This document shows, one piece after another, positions 1-12,824 of a stretch of 64,000 nucleotides of DNA. Both the position numbers and the translations under genes were made by a program. The notes beneath the pieces are model-generated. The model ran no database searches. It was not told the origin of the DNA and worked only from the letters and a program-made list of their open reading frames with translations. The first letter of the stretch is position 1; the number at the start of each line of letters is the position of its first letter. The DNA is taken from assembly GCA_039619475.1 (NCBI GenBank), contig CM077116.1, forward strand, positions 199,167,117 through 199,231,116, written 5' to 3'. The DNA is from Icerya purchasi (taxonomy: Eukaryota; Arthropoda; Insecta; Hemiptera; Monophlebidae).

Positions 1-163
1 AGAATAGGATTTTTGTGGTTATGTTATTTTTTGTGTGTGTTGATGCCAGTAAGAATTACGTTGTAAATTTTGATTATTTTATACAAAGTATAGAAGAAAA
101 AGAGACAGGAATGAAAGCAGGAGGGGTCAAGGGGCACAGCCCCTTGCGAGGCCAAAATGGCCG

Positions 164-203
<40 letters not shown>

Positions 204-232
204 TATACATTATATATATATATATATATATA
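1..232 (+). repeat. Microsatellite-tailed repeat, copy 1 (cut by window start)
   Basis: This is the right part of a short interspersed repeat also found at 19144-19355 (minus) and 56735-57024 (plus). The shared core runs from a GGATTTTTGTG-like stretch through TTACGTTGTAAATTTTGAT to CCGAGTT and then a (TA)n tract. Two small palindromes sit just before the tail: CAAGGGG-CACAG-CCCCTTG (128-146) and GGCC-AAAAT-GGCC (150-162). No coding capacity is visible. A reading frame through it merely translates the TA tract into Tyr-Ile repeats. It resembles microsatellite-seeding short elements in general form, but I do not recognise the family. Confidence 0.75.
168..231. repeat. (TA)n/(CA)n microsatellite
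   Basis: Two TA blocks are separated by a short ACACACACATATACATT interruption. They form the 3' tail of the repeat copy at 1-232. The same junction, CCGAGTT followed by TA, occurs in the other two copies, so the tract belongs to the element and is not a chance neighbour. Confidence 0.9.
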
Positions 233-988
233 ATCTCGAAGAATCGAGAGCACACCTCTTCCTCGACATTGTGTAGCGTATTAATTGAAGCTCTCGTACG
301 TTTAGGCTATCTAAATGCATATCAATATATGAAATAGTTTTTGTTTTTATTTGGAAAATTAATTTTGGGTGTATGATTCGTATTTAACTATCAAGGTTAT
401 TGCCGCAGAAAAGTTACAATTACACTCTATTAGTTGTTATTTCTCAAGGAAGGTGGTACAACTAATTTCGCTTGCTCTGGAAAATTAGACAGCCGAAATA
501 TTTTACAAATTGGCCACAAGTAACGGAATGAATAAGTTGCTGGCACCCTTTCGTGATGTGTGAGACTGAAAAAGGAGGAATGGTTGATACAGCCTGAAAC
601 AGGTCATTGCGCGTTCTACATGCAGTCGGTTCAGTACCGAGAATTCATTGCGTGTAGATGAATAAGTGTATGCTTAAGAAACGTAGTTTAATCTATGTTC
701 TTCGCGTTTTCGTTTTCTTTCGACACCCTTCCCAAACATCTTCATCCTAATTACGAAGCTATCCGTGATCCTAATCATATTTTCTTCGAACATTTTTCGA
801 CACTGTTTCTCGTACTTCTTAATCCCTGTTGCACCTTCTACATCATGTCTATCCCTTTCATGTCTGTTATCACAGTTCTTCGTTCTTTTAATTTACTGTC
901 CGCAACGGTATTTAATTTATTATTTTCTTTTTAATCGCTTTTCAACAGAGGTCCCAAGTCGACTGGTGCAAAAATAAAACTCCCACAA
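233..988. other. No recognisable feature
   Basis: AT-rich sequence with only short chance reading frames. The T-rich frames near 695-977 encode hydrophobic, low-complexity peptides with no motif I can name. No repeat shared with the rest of the window was seen. Confidence 0.5.
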
Positions 989-1080
989 TCGCGTTCACTT
1001 TCCTGTCGTGGTTGACAAAATTTAATTATTCGCGTTCATTTTCTTGTCGTGGTTGACAAAATTTAATTATTCGCGTTCAC
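989..1080. repeat. 41-bp tandem duplication (2.2 copies)
   Basis: The unit starts TCGCGTTCA and continues with CTGTCGTGGTTGACAAAAT. It occurs at 989-1029, 1030-1070 and in part at 1071-1080. The first two units differ at a few positions (for example CACTTTCC versus CATTTTCT), so the duplication is not brand new. No coding sense is evident. Confidence 0.9.
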
Positions 1081-1390
1081 TGAAAGGGGGCATCCTTTTA
1101 GGCATAGTAATTGATTCAGCCTTTCCAACGGCCGAATCGTACGTTACCGAGAACGCTGCATTATAGCCTGTAACGCGGCAGCTGGTTCTTTTATAATGTT
1201 TTCTTTTTACTTTCGCTACTAGGCAGAAAGTAGAGCTTGGTAGGAACACAAAGAATTTACCATTCAGGAAGCTTTATGTGATAAAGACAAGAAAGTGAGA
1301 CAGTTTTTTAGATAAAAATGAATTTCGTACACTTCATATTCTTGTGATGAATCATAAATTACCGCTGAGTTTATTAAATATATATATATA

Positions 1391-2577
1391 CTAGCTGACC
1401 CAGCCACGCGTTGCTGTGGCTTAGTAGTTATAATAGATTAAATTAATTTTTTACTTATTATTTTGATGCAACCAAATTAATTTTTACTAATAAACCTGAA
1501 ATTATTTAGCCGATTTTGAATCATATGTAGAGAATGAAATTATCCAACTAATATACACTTATTGAATTTACATTTTATTTATCTAATCTTTAACTTTAAT
1601 CTGTAATCAATGACTTATTTACACAATATACTAAATAAATTAGTTACATTAAAATTAAATTTTATAAATGAGGCAGATAACATTGGTTTCGAACTATTAG
1701 TTATATTATTTTATAAAATTGGAAATTATCTAAGCACTAATTTGTGCACAATGTTCTTGGTCAACCTGTCTTTTGCTAACACGAATAGTTGATGGTGTTC
1801 CCACACGTGAGCAGGCAACATGCATTTATTCTTGCAATTTCTTCTTCCGATTCAGTAGCTCTCATAATACGCATACGCCGTGCATTTCTGCTACGCGCAT
1901 TGTTGAGATTCGATTGTCTCCGCGGCATTATCTTATACTGAAATGTAAAGCAACTTAGATGCCCAACGATGTCACAGAGTTGTATCACTGCCACAATATT
2001 GTTGTCGGAATAATAAAATAATTTTTTTTTAGTTTTTTATCAAGGCAGGACGTTTATTAAATATACTGAAATATAAGTAAATTAAATGCCGCACAATATC
2101 GCACAATATATTTTTTGTTTTTCCTAAACAACAACTCCGTAATAACACGAACTTTTTTGTAAACAACAGCGAACACAATTTATTTAATCATTCATCGATA
2201 AAAGCGCCATGCGCCAGCGATAAACCTGGTTGCATTTCGATTAACATCGCACGATACACAAAAGTCGCCACGAAAAGTAGTTGGTGCTCAAAAAATAATA
2301 AAATTGTCAAAATTTGTTTTATTTAATATAACAAATATTTATGTAAATAATTAAAACATAATAGCCAACAATTAAATTTGTTTTTTTTTTAATTGATTGA
2401 TTAAATTATTCAATATAACAAAAATATTTATGTGAATAATTAAAACAAAAAGTATTCTATCTGTTAAGAGTTGGATTAAATTGCATGTACTTTCAAAATT
2501 TTATAAAAATCGGTTAAGTAAATTCCGAGTTTATCCTGCACAAACATAAAGACACGGGATTTTTATACCTATATAGA
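1391..2577 (-). mobile_element. Helitron, canonical ends, probably non-autonomous
   Basis: On the minus strand the element starts TCTATATAGGTATAAAAA (5' end at 2577) and ends CTAG at 1391. It is flanked by host A before the TC and host T after the CTAG, the A|T target expected for Helitrons. About 8-10 nt inside the 3' end is a hairpin, AGCCAC-AGCAACGC-GTGGCT, followed by GGGTCAGCTAG. The 5' region also carries the CCCGTGTC...ACCGATTTTTATAAAATTTT block that I know from arthropod Helitrons. At 1187 bp it is far too short for the Rep-helicase protein, but it keeps a start-like ORF (see 1776-1928). A clean A|T junction suggests that the boundaries are right. Rolling-circle mobility would need a helicase supplied in trans. 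Confidence 0.85.
1776..1928 (-). pseudogene. Helitron-encoded protein, N-terminal remnant
   Basis: Inside the Helitron, a minus-strand frame starts MPRRQSNLNNARSRNARR and continues with an arginine- and glutamate-rich stretch (RATESEEEIARINA) before losing resemblance and stopping after 50 residues. This basic N-terminus, with RN-RR and ESEE motifs, is the pattern I associate with the start of arthropod Helitron replicase proteins. The Rep (HUH) and helicase domains are absent. The upstream in-frame extension (22 residues to 1994) has no such character, so the ATG at 1928 is the likelier original start. The call rests on remembered family pattern and is not confirmed by alignment. Confidence 0.55.
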
Positions 2578-5500
2578 TGTATATAGATATAGATATGTCG
2601 AATACACACGACGTTGGGGAGGAACTATAATATGGTTTAGCTTTTCGTTTGTAGAAAGATAGATGCAGTTCAAACGCAGACGCTTAAAGTAATTCCATAA
2701 TGGAGCTGAAGTTGCGTAAAAATAAAAAGTACGTAGAAGTTTGCGGCGACCGCCGGATCAATCAGAAATCATTAAACCTGCAACAGTATAGTGTATCGGA
2801 TAAGGTTATTTAAACCGCATACTGACGCGACATCCATTGACCTTTTAAATGATCTGGTCTGGTTGTCTTCAGTACTACCGTAATACATGCCACGAGTAAA
2901 CAATAATACTCTTCGGACAAACAACTGCGCTGTACTCAACGTTTTCCCGTTTGAAATGCAAATTAAGTTACACGGCCAAAATACCTTCGCCGGTTTTTAA
3001 TAACTATTTGAAACTAGAAACTTCATTAAAGGGGAGATGAGATACGGTAAAGAGCAAAATTATAGTAATATTGGGACGCGCGAGAGGGGAACGGGAAAAC
3101 GGATTAAAATAAAAGGAATCAGTTCGAACAAAAATATAAATAAACAATTACCTCTATTGTGCAATTAGAAAAAAAACAACAAAAAAAAACGACTACATAA
3201 ATCGGTGTGTAATGAAAAATAAAAATTGAAATTGGTTTTAAACTCTACACAAAGCGAAAGGCTTATGCAGCAACGTAAGAACAGACAAAAAAAAACAAAA
3301 AAAAATCCCGCATATTAACGCGGTTTCAAATGAATAATGTTCGAAGGTCATGAATATTTACAGATAAAAATAGTAAAAGAGTTCATGCGGTTGAGATACT
3401 CACACCAGTTTTATTTCCAAGTTCGCAGACATTACTGATCGGCTAAGAAACACGTACTTGCTCATTAATAAACGATTTCAGCCGAGATTCTAATCACCGA
3501 GCAAAATAAGCTACTTCCATTAAAAATATTTACAGACTTACTTGTTTATTTTTTTTTACCAGGTATATCATCATCGTGGTTTCTGCTGATTGTGACTGAA
3601 AGGAAAAAAGAAAAAGGAAATTATAGTGGCGGTTCACGAATTTTCATATTTGGCGCCTCCATTTTTGGTTTCAAATTATATTGTGGCCCTCGCTTCATGA
3701 CTCAATTAAAATAAAAAAGGCGGATTCCAATGTGTCATGTTTTCCACCTGGCATATCAAATAAATAAAGAACGATGCAATTTATAGGTTCTGTACATCTA
3801 ATAAGCCGTTAGGAAATTATACATTTTTTTTTTCTTCTCCTTCTGCAAATTGTAGTGTGAAATAGAAGTGCGATTTTTTATGATTTTTGTTGTGTTTTAC
3901 CTGTTTATGTATTAGCCCCCCCCCCCACATTAGGGGCCGCTCTCTTCAGTTTAAGAATGAGTTGTACGATATATCGGTAGAGAATTTCATAAAATTGTAA
4001 GTCAGTTATAACGACATTGATTATAACGAAATTAGGAGATGGTCATGATTAAATGAAGGATCTTTGCGACTAGTTGATGGTTCTTGCAAAAGCCAAGGGG
4101 AACTGTCGATTTGTTCGCAACGCTATCGCTCACATCTCATTTAGTTTATATAAGGAAAACAATCTTCAAATCAAATCAAATTGTATTTACGAAATTGTGC
4201 AAAATAAGATAGTCTTAGAAGTTAACTGAATAATCGCTTATGCGCTAGTGGCGCAAATAGTGATATATAAACTAATGTGCATAAGCCTATTTTGTTTCTC
4301 TTTTATTTTATTTTTTTTTTTTATTAAATCAGCGTAGAAACATATAATTAAATTAAATGGAACTCTATTTTTGATTATTTAGGCCATGCTTACATACTTA
4401 TTGTGTTCACTAACGTGTTATTACATATTGCAAATTAAAGATACAAACACAAAAATTTAAACTTTGATATTAGACGCATTTAATATTTACACTTAACAAC
4501 TATTTATACCCCTACCCTTAATGCACAACATACTCAAGATGGGGGAACTCCAATCACAATATGCAAAGTTAAATCTAAATTAAACAAATAAATAGGGGTA
4601 GCACTGAAATTACACTGAAATAAAAGTATTCTAACAGATTAAGAAATAACTGAAATAACCGGAACATACGGAATTTGCGTTTTAATTATTTGAAGGAATG
4701 TTAAAAAGATAACACGGTGAAGTATTTTATCGGCGCTGTTTTACATGGCGCAAAGTGCAGTTACTTAATTATACCGATATACATATTTTATGATTATACA
4801 ATGATGGTGTTGTCAGTAATAACAATGTTAGGCATTTTTATCAAATGAACCGAAATTATACTATATACTTTTGTTAAACCGAAAATTAATATGGATTAAA
4901 ATTTATTTATATGAAAAGCAAAACGAAGCACAATAAGAATTATGTTTTAATCGATCTGAATCAACTGATATGACAACAATCGATTTATGGCATATATCGA
5001 AATTCTAATATGTTTATAGTATTTGAACTAGTATTGTTTAGATGTCTAAACCGGCGATTTACTTTACTAAATTTTATTGTATAAGTAATTTTGTTATTGC
5101 TATATTTGTAATACTTAGAAATACTCCTGCAAGATTAGTAGGTGCCGTTTCATTGGCAATTAAATAATTTCGCAATTTAATAATTCGTAAATGTACACCA
5201 CTGCAGGGGGCGGTGATAGCTAAATTTCAAGTAAGCATAACAGCCGATACTTCCTTATTCCTTCGTTAGCTTCTTTCATTTTCTCAGTATCTAATGTTTT
5301 CTCAATAAAGTTTTCGGCCGCTCGAATTCCTCTGGTCGCGTAGACGTCCGTGCCGTGTCCAGAAAAAATAATTTTATACTTCCGATAATATTTGAAGAGT
5401 CGGACGGAAGTGAAATTAGTAATTGCGGCTTTGGCGGTATTTTAACTCATTAGAACACAGAAAATGGTATTTCGGCGGTATCGTGTTAATAACAGAAAAA

Positions 5501-5600
5501 TTCCAAAAAAAAAATAATATAGCTACATAAAATTTAAAATAATCCCGCTCCTGAATGCATGTTTCTTTCTCACGCATTCAGAACAATAACATGTTCTAAA
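2578..5600. other. No gene seen; AT-rich with homopolymers
   Basis: About 3 kb without an open frame over 60 codons. It contains an 11-nt C run (3916-3926), scattered A runs, a T run at about 4307-4322 and a CAAATCAAATCAAATC stretch at about 4168. I found no terminal repeats, protein motif or similarity to other parts of the window. Confidence 0.55.
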
Positions 5601-8290
5601 GTATCTTCACTACTTTTATACAGATAATGCAATTGTATATCGCATCTTTCTTCTCCATGATCTCCTTACTCGAGTCCAAATTTCCGTAGTTTCTATTTCC
5701 TTATCGGTCTCCTCGGTAACGAGGCGTCGACCGCGCTGCTTCCACACACATTTTCTCGCTTCTCCTATTCCAGCGATATAAAAGCATTCCTGAAATCCCT
5801 TACAACAAATTCCAGGAGCCAGGTACGAAGGTCTAAACAACAACACCGTCTTTTCCACGTTAAATCTAATTATCTGTCACAGATTATTATATTTGCGAAA
5901 ATTCCCCGCACAAACCTTACCTATTTCTATCTTCTACAACGTACGGGCCTCCTGTTCACAGCATACTAACATCTTGCCATGCTCTTATTTCACTTAGATC
6001 CTAGTACAGCTTTCCTCTTTCCGTACTATAACTCTTATCCGTTCCTGTACCATTTTCATAATATTTTCCAATTTCTTCATTCGCTCAATTTGCTAAATTC
6101 AATTTAGTAACCTTTTCAGATCCCAGACTCACATGTCCCACTAGAACAGCCGGTGTCCGCATTAACAAATAATAATAATAATCAAATAAATTAAATCAAA
6201 TAAATCTTTATTATTATTACACCATTTATGCGCATAAAGCGTGAACAATTGATCATTTAAGAATAATGGAATCAACTGAAAATAAATTTGAAAAACAATA
6301 AAAGATCTTATTAAAACACATAAAAAGTTCATATTTCCTTGCTTATTTTTCGCTTATTTTCTTTTTGTTCATTTTTTTTATAAGCTTCCTTGCTCACCAA
6401 TTATATTGAACGATTTTTCGTTATTTTTCTTTCCAATTTCTGGCTTTTGTCTCCCTTCTTTACCAGAGTCAGACTGCAAATTCATCTGGCCGATTTTTCA
6501 TTGTTTAGCCTATTATCCAGGTTTCTGTACTATGCAGCATTTGCACTCTATGCGAATGTTTTAATCAGCTTTTTATTTATTTCTGTATTAATATTCTTCG
6601 GTATTGGTAATTCCTTGTTTTTCATATTATGTTTATTTTTCCGGTTCTATTCTTTTCTTTATATTTTTCTTCCTTCTTCTGTTATTATGCCGCCCAAATA
6701 TTTTTATCTTTTTACTTATTCTAATCACTTTATTTATAATTCATAATTCACGGTTTTTGTATGTTTTATCTCTTTTTCTAGTACCTTTGCCGCTCCGTCT
6801 TTTCATTGTTTTTTTTCTTGATACCATTCTTCATCAGTATTCTTTTTAATCGTTGGTTCAAGTGTTACTTTTATTTAATGCATTCGTTTCATGTACTACT
6901 TTCATATTATTTTCCGTCACAAATGTTTATTTTCTTCTTTATCGGTATTTTTTACTTTAGCTGCGTTTTCACCGGTATCACGAACGTCATCATTGAGAAT
7001 CGTTTTATACTGTTTCATTTAATTATTCTGTCTCCTTCCGGCTCCGGAAATAGGATATCAGGCCAAACTGTCCCTGCAAAAGCTCGATGTAAGTAAAAAG
7101 GTCAGGGGAAAATATGACGGCTGCTTTGAAACACGCTATAATTTGGCGTTTCACTTAAAAATAAATGTACGGATAAAAATAATGTTTACATTTAAATGCT
7201 TGTAGAAATGATGCATCAGAAGATGCGAAATAGAAACTTTGAAACTATTATTCAAATTTCACGAAAAGCTGGCTGAAGGTCGTGGTATGAACTGTCGCCG
7301 GATTGTTTATTCCCCGATTTGTAATTTGTAATCGATAGTTGAGCATCACCTATATTATGAACTAGCAGAAACAAGAGCAGTAGCATATAATTTGTTCGAA
7401 GTATTGCATTATCCTACATTGCCAGAATTTTCTCTAGCGGCACTCAAATCTACACGTGGAAATTTTAAAGGTTCACACATTTTATTAACTGCACGGCATC
7501 GCGAAGAATTTCTTGTTGTAATATTAGTTGTCGTCCTCTAGCATGATACTGAATAAAAAAACTTTTTAACAATTACAGATGATTATGCGTATCTTGGACG
7601 TCTTATAAGCTTATAGAGATGGAATATGTTCAAATAAATACGTATATTATATTATTGTAATAAAGTGCAAATTGTCGTCAGACAAATTCTTTAAAACACT
7701 AAATTTGGTGACATTAAATGATAATAAATATCAAAAGAAAAAAAACTGAATATATTAGTTCTGAAACAATAAGGAAATGCAAGTATATCGATGTTAACGT
7801 GTTTCGTAAAAATTTATAATTGCGATGTACGAACAGTAACAAAAAAATTAGCGGAAAAATTTATGAAAATTTATAAAGGGAAATAAATATAGCCGGTGTT
7901 ATTTACAAGCGCTGAAAATCACATAATTGCGCAAAAGAAAAATTGCAAAAGTAATTGTAAAAATTCGGAAAACCGGTTCAAATGTCGAAGGTCTCTCCAA
8001 AATAGAAAAAAATAAAAATTTGTAAAAACACGAGAAAACAAGAAAATCTGGTAAATAGGTAATTGAGTTTCCGATATTTTTAAATAAGCTATCGTGCAAT
8101 TCATGCGAAATAAAAAGGAGGCATTTTTCTATCAGGAGAGGGGTATATTGTTTGGCCGTAGGACGATCGAGTGAGTAATTTCGGGTGCAATTCTTCATAC
8201 AGACAGGAGAATAGATCTCAATAAAAATTTATCCCCAGGCTGCTATATGTAGATTTCGATCCGATTGCCAGAGAATATGATTAATGACAG
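5601..8290. other. No gene seen; T-rich strand with hydrophobic chance frames
   Basis: Between about 6350 and 7050 the plus strand is strongly T-rich, which yields overlapping hydrophobic frames of up to 118 codons in two frames. A frame at 5616-5858 (minus, 80 codons) is somewhat Arg/Glu-rich. None shows a conserved motif, splice-site pattern or duplicate in the window. I treat them as composition artefacts, although heavily decayed retroelement sequence cannot be excluded. Confidence 0.5.
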
Positions 8291-8329
8291 ATCTTTATTT
8301 TACACGTTCCATCATGATGATTAATCTTC

Positions 8330-8745
8330 CTGCCAATCCGTGGTTCTCTCTGTCTTCTTCACTTCGTCGTTCTGTTGTTGTCTCCATTATTCATTCATCT
8401 GCGTTTTAGCCATTCTGTGTTGTATTCCCTCGTTTTCGTTTTTCGATTGCTCCTCTCCACTCAAACGAAGAGACTCTTTGTGATGCTGATCATGTATTTA
8501 TTAAGTGTTCATCTCTTTCTGTTGAGCGCTTTGCTTTCTATTCCAGTTTGCTGCAACTTGGCTTTTCTACACCACACTGGGCTTCTTATATCCTGTCTTT
8601 TCGTTCTCTATACATCGTTCCCATTGTTTATTCCTTCCTACTAACAATATCTGACCGCATCAATGTAGAATTGATTCATTTCCCTTTCTAATTGTTTCTG
8701 TATAATGATCCCTAGTTGACGCCATCCCTCACTAAAAAAAAATAC
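8330..8745 (+). mobile_element. Family A non-LTR retroelement, 3' terminal fragment
   Basis: Translated with one frame change, the fragment reads CDADHVFIKCSSLSVERFAF and then a stretch ending in HWASYILSF. This is the same C-terminal block seen at 9440 (minus), 28090, 43150, 49740 (minus), 52590, 58700 and 62311 (minus). It is the Cys-rich segment downstream of the RNase H domain. The 3' side reads AGTTGACGCCATCCCTCACT followed by nine A residues at about 8733-8742, a plausible old poly(A) end. The fragment is dead, lacking RT and endonuclease. Assignment rests on internal comparison within this window. Confidence 0.7.
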
Positions 8746-9439
8746 TGCCCCATGATTAAGTTGAGGCGATCGTTAATAAAGTTTTGTTTGTCAGTTCGTA
8801 GTTGGCACTATTTGTTTAAATCATTTGAAGATGATGTTTTCTCAACTTTCTATTCACTCTCTTCCTCGTTTCCTCTATGATGTTTAAGGGCCCAATTATG
8901 AAATTAACTTCTAGACTATGCCTGTGTACCCAACAAAAAAAACACAAAAAACACAAAAAAAAAAGTATTAATAAAACAATAAAATTACAAACGTTACAGA
9001 AAATTACGATTTCCAAAATAAGTAAATGCGTTTGCAAGAAAAGTTAGCAGATATAAAATAACAAAGCGAGCCGCGTTTATTTCACCAAAGTACTTGAGTT
9101 GAAATTAAAACAGTATTTTACTTGAATACAGAAATATATCTTTCTTATTAGTAAGTATAAGAAGTGTGCTGTATACTTTTATTATACTTCCTAAATTTGA
9201 GTTAATAGCTTTTTAAGTATTTCATTTTTCACAAAATTATATACGTAGATTTATCAGTTGCAACTATTATAACATATATACCTTTCTGGAAAGAGCTTGT
9301 CTCGAAGAAGTAAAAAAAATTAGTTTTTTAACTAATTTTTCTGATTTTGTGATTTAATTGAAAATTTTTTTTTCGCCTTTTTTAGAAACGCCAACCAAGG
9401 ATAAATGATCCATTATCTAAGAATTAGGAAGAATCAAAA
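8746..9439. other. No recognisable feature
   Basis: AT-rich spacer between two family A fragments of opposite orientation. It has an interrupted A-rich tract (8936-8964). The 73-codon minus frame here is low-complexity. Nothing else was supported. Confidence 0.5.
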
Positions 9440-9911
9440 GGATTAAATTTTAATATATGGGAAGACGGAGGAAATGAACAGTGAAAGCCGGAACAACATC
9501 TGGTGAAGGAAAAGAAAGTACGTAGGAAGCACAAAAAGAAGTAGGCAGATTAAGATGTAAGAACCTAGTGTGGAGAAGTGAGCACTCCTGCACAAGAAGT
9601 CAGCATTCAAAAAGAATATTATCCGTATCACAAACGCAGTCGTGATCCGAGAGATGAAAAATGCAATATGGAGAAGAAACAATAGAAAAACGAAAAAGAG
9701 GCGAAAAAAGACAGTCATGGTTGAAACGAAGGCGTGTTATGGAGGAAATAATGGAGCGACTGAGACCAGGAAAACCAGCAAACCAAGACCGTGATGAGGG
9801 GAGAAGCTGTATTATTTTGTAAAAGGAATGAGGATTAGAAAAGCATGTAATGGAAGATATTCTTAGCAGAAAATTTATTGATAATGGAACGAACTAAGAA
9901 AAGAGTAGAAA

Positions 9912-10187
9912 TTATGGAACGAATAGAAAAATGATAATGTAGTTGTGTGAGGGAATCGAAAATCGTAGAATACGGCTTGCAAGACGCTTACCGAGTCCCA
10001 ACAGATAATTATTATAGGAAGCAAGTGCAATGAAAAAAACAAACGATTCTGCAGTAAAAATAGAACGGAAGAAAGGAAGTCTATAAAGTTCATAAAGGAA
10101 AGAAACAAGGAAAGAGGCCTCGACGCCCCCATCGCTTCTGGCACCATCCTTAAAAAGGATAGAAAAAGAAGGAAATAAAGAAATCAA
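9912..10187 (-). pseudogene. Family A RNase H-like segment
   Basis: The 91-codon frame contains FKDGARSDGGVEASF near its start and FTAESFVFFIAL about 35 residues later. This is the order of the first catalytic Asp (DGS-x-GGVG) and the Glu helix (TAE) of the RNase HI fold in non-LTR elements. The later DSxS and SHxGxxGNExxD blocks are not readable here, but a PSHVGIEVNELTD block is readable in the copy at 58472. The frame is broken on both sides. Confidence 0.65.
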
Positions 10188-10779
10188 TGACTCGCGGATC
10201 TCGCTTAAGGCGATTAGAATTGATAATTTAGTGCGAAAAGGGAGGAAAAATAAATTACGAGGATGTAAAAGGTCTGAAAAGCTGGGAGTTTATGATATGT
10301 ATAGGTGAATGGCGAATAAGAAGAAAGACGCCGAGAAACATGAGAAGGAATAGGAATCTTCAGGGAGGAAAACTGCCAATTAGCTGAAATATGGGCATAA
10401 GCAGAAACTAATTTAGAGGACTTAATAGGACGAAGTTTTATGAGGAAGCGATGCCCGAGGAAGTATCTGCGAATGTGTAAAGGATGAATGTTGGCTTCTG
10501 AAAATATTGCAGGAATAGGAAAGGATTTCGGAACACCAAGGCAATGATGAAGACATGAATTCTGGACTCTATCGAGTTTGGAAAGAAGATGCTTAGGATC
10601 ATTTCCGTAAATGAAAAAACAAGAATCAAGCTTGGAATGAATAATAGATTTATACAGAATAAGAAGAACATTGGGGTCGTCACCTGATTTGTGTAGTGAA
10701 AGAGGTTTTAATAAATTAGTTCTCTTAAGACAAAAAGTATATAAATAAGAAATCTGCTCGCAGAAGGATAATCGACTGT

Positions 10780-11127
10780 CTAGAAAAAAGCCAAGATAGC
10801 AAAAGGACTCTTGAATGATGGAATAGGGATGTTGTTTAAGGAGACATTAATCAAAGAAGTATAATGTGGACCAAAGGAAAAAACCATGCAAGCAGATTTA
10901 GAGGAAGAACTGGCTAGATGGATATTAGATGGAACGGATTCAAGCATGTTCAACGAATTATTGAGTTCATCATTAGCAGAGATAATGGAAGTTGAGGAGT
11001 AATAAACGAGAATATCGTCCGCGAAAAGGAGTGTGAAGGCTGAGACGGGAAAAGAACCGAATTCAAGCGAGTAGATATTAAAACGAGTGGAACTTAAACA
11101 TGACCCTTCAGGAAGACCACGGAACAC
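10780..11127 (-). pseudogene. Family A reverse transcriptase segment (motifs B and C)
   Basis: A 115-codon open stretch covers the palm of the reverse transcriptase. RGLPEGSCLSSTRFNIY matches motif B (consensus GLPQGSxLSPxLFNIY, with Glu replacing Gln), and FADDILVY is motif C with both catalytic aspartates present. About 70 residues follow, matching the thumb side of the copy at 21237-21647. The frame then breaks. Motif A lies upstream in another frame. The enzyme copies RNA into DNA at a nicked target in living relatives. This copy cannot. Confidence 0.8.
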
Positions 11128-11460
11128 ACATCTAGAATCAGAAAAGGAAAGAGCAGAAAGATGAATTTTGAAAGAGTCTAATTATTAAAAAGAAAAGTTG
11201 AACAGGAATGCCAGTTGAAATTATCTTATCTTTAAAGGATGGAAGATGGACGTTATCGAAAGCAGAGACTATATCGACAGAGACAGCAACCGCGCGTTTT
11301 CTTTCGAGAAGAGCTTTCTGTATATAACAGAAAGACGGATACTAATGCAGTCAGAAGGATCAAGACCAGGACGAAAACCGAACACATGTTGCCCAGATTA
11401 TTATGCTCCAGCCACCAAACAAAAAAGATTGAACATGTCAAGTTGTTTCCTTAGTTTTAG

Positions 11461-12824
11461 TCAGAAAAAAATGAATAAGTTTTTATTTTCCACTTTTATT
11501 TTTTCTAAAGAAAAAAAGTAAAAGAACTGTTACTTTTGGATTTTTTTTATTTTGAATGTAAACAGACTAGAAACTTAAGCGATTCAAATTATGTAATCTA
11601 GAATAAATATTGTATCATTATTCTGTTCTAAGCGCTTCAGTTTAACGAGTCACGCGCTTAATATAAGACAAAATAAACAAAAATTTTCGGTCACCTTCGA
11701 TGATCTATATAAAAATAATTACTAATAAAAATAGGATTATTCCGCATAAAACTGTATATAATTTTACAAAACTATTTTATATGGCGACATTGATGAAGTT
11801 ACAATTAAAATCTCCGCTGCTCGTGCTTCCATAGCGCATAAGCGGGTTTATAAAATTAAGTTCCAATTAATATAATATCATGTGTTATTAACATAAAAAA
11901 TATATTCTCTAATTCTGAAAATTAAAATAATTCACGAAGAATGCTTCATAGTTAAGAAAAAGTCATTGCCATTTTAATTAAATTCCAACATTGTATTACT
12001 CATCACCGTTATTTTTGAACAGGTAAATTTTGTACTAAAAACACGAAATTTACAGTAAAACCTCACACCCCAGCGCACAATTAATAATCTTTACGCGTAA
12101 ATATTTATGATGCACATTATTATTTGTTACTAATTGTAATAATACATACACTTTTTAAAATAATTCAATAACTCACTGTCATACATTCCGAAGAGTACAT
12201 CTGTACACTGCGATAATAAAGATGTGACCCAATGAAATGCGTCATTTTCTAACATTATAGAAGAGTATATATTTTTTTGTAGGTAGTAAATTCTTTACAC
12301 AAGTTTAAAGAAATTTAGACAACACAGTTTTGTATAATGATTCTTTCCAAATGTTATAAAAGTAACGTCTGTACAAAATTTTTTTCAATGTCAAATTTAT
12401 ATTTGGACACAAGGAATTTACAAAAGCAGAACTGAAATTTCAGAGACTTGATATCCGCGTTAGATTTGTTTTCTACAAAGTGTAAATTCGCAATTTTTTA
12501 GATGACCACAACTGACCAGATTTATTTTTTTTTTTTTTTTATGAACTAAGACCCATCTAAGACGATTATAATTCACATTTTCGGAAATTAATTACTTTAT
12601 AAATTACTTTTAATTTTATTTTTAAAATAATCTCGGACTCGGAATTATAGCAACGTGCTAAAATCATTTAGATACATCAAAACAGGATCATTAGATTGTC
12701 GATTACACACATGCACACGGATACAGAAGTGATGCTGTTTATAAATACAGAGTGTACGCTCGAGGTAAATTTGAACGCCAAAAAAAAACAAATTATTTAC
12801 TTATTTCGAAAATTTTGTCAATAA
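11461..12824. other. No recognisable feature
   Basis: AT-rich sequence with an 18-nt T run near 12523-12540 and no open frame of note apart from a short one crossing into the next element at 12752. No internal repeats with other parts of the window were seen. Confidence 0.5.

Larger units (their letters stand above)
9440..11460 (-). mobile_element. Family A non-LTR retroelement: RT, RNase H and C-terminus
   Basis: This is the longest single-orientation family A copy that reaches the C-terminus. Read on the minus strand it gives, in order: WLEHNN near 11425; RT motif A, recoverable only with frame changes (SAFDNV near 11240); motif B RGLPEGSCLSS (about 11120); motif C FADDILVY (about 11030); a fingers/thumb continuation; an RNase H-like region (DGARSDGG... 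FTAESF, 10150-10020); and the CDTDNILFECS C-terminal block (about 9630). Multiple stops and frameshifts make it a pseudogene. The endonuclease is missing, so it is 5' truncated. An RT plus RNase H layout points to an I-, Loa- or Outcast-type element within the I/Jockey superfamily. I cannot decide which. Confidence 0.8.

Noticed and set aside
3916..3926. C or G runs (also 12841-12851, 57238-57248, 59004-59016) as G-quadruplex sites
   Set aside because: Each is a single run without the four spaced G tracts needed. Two of the four simply belong to ends of mobile elements.
6390..7096. Three overlapping hydrophobic frames (81-118 codons) suggesting a membrane protein
   Set aside because: They occur in two frames of the same T-rich strand and consist of Phe/Leu/Ile/Tyr from TTT/TTA codons, with no motif. 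This is what composition alone produces.
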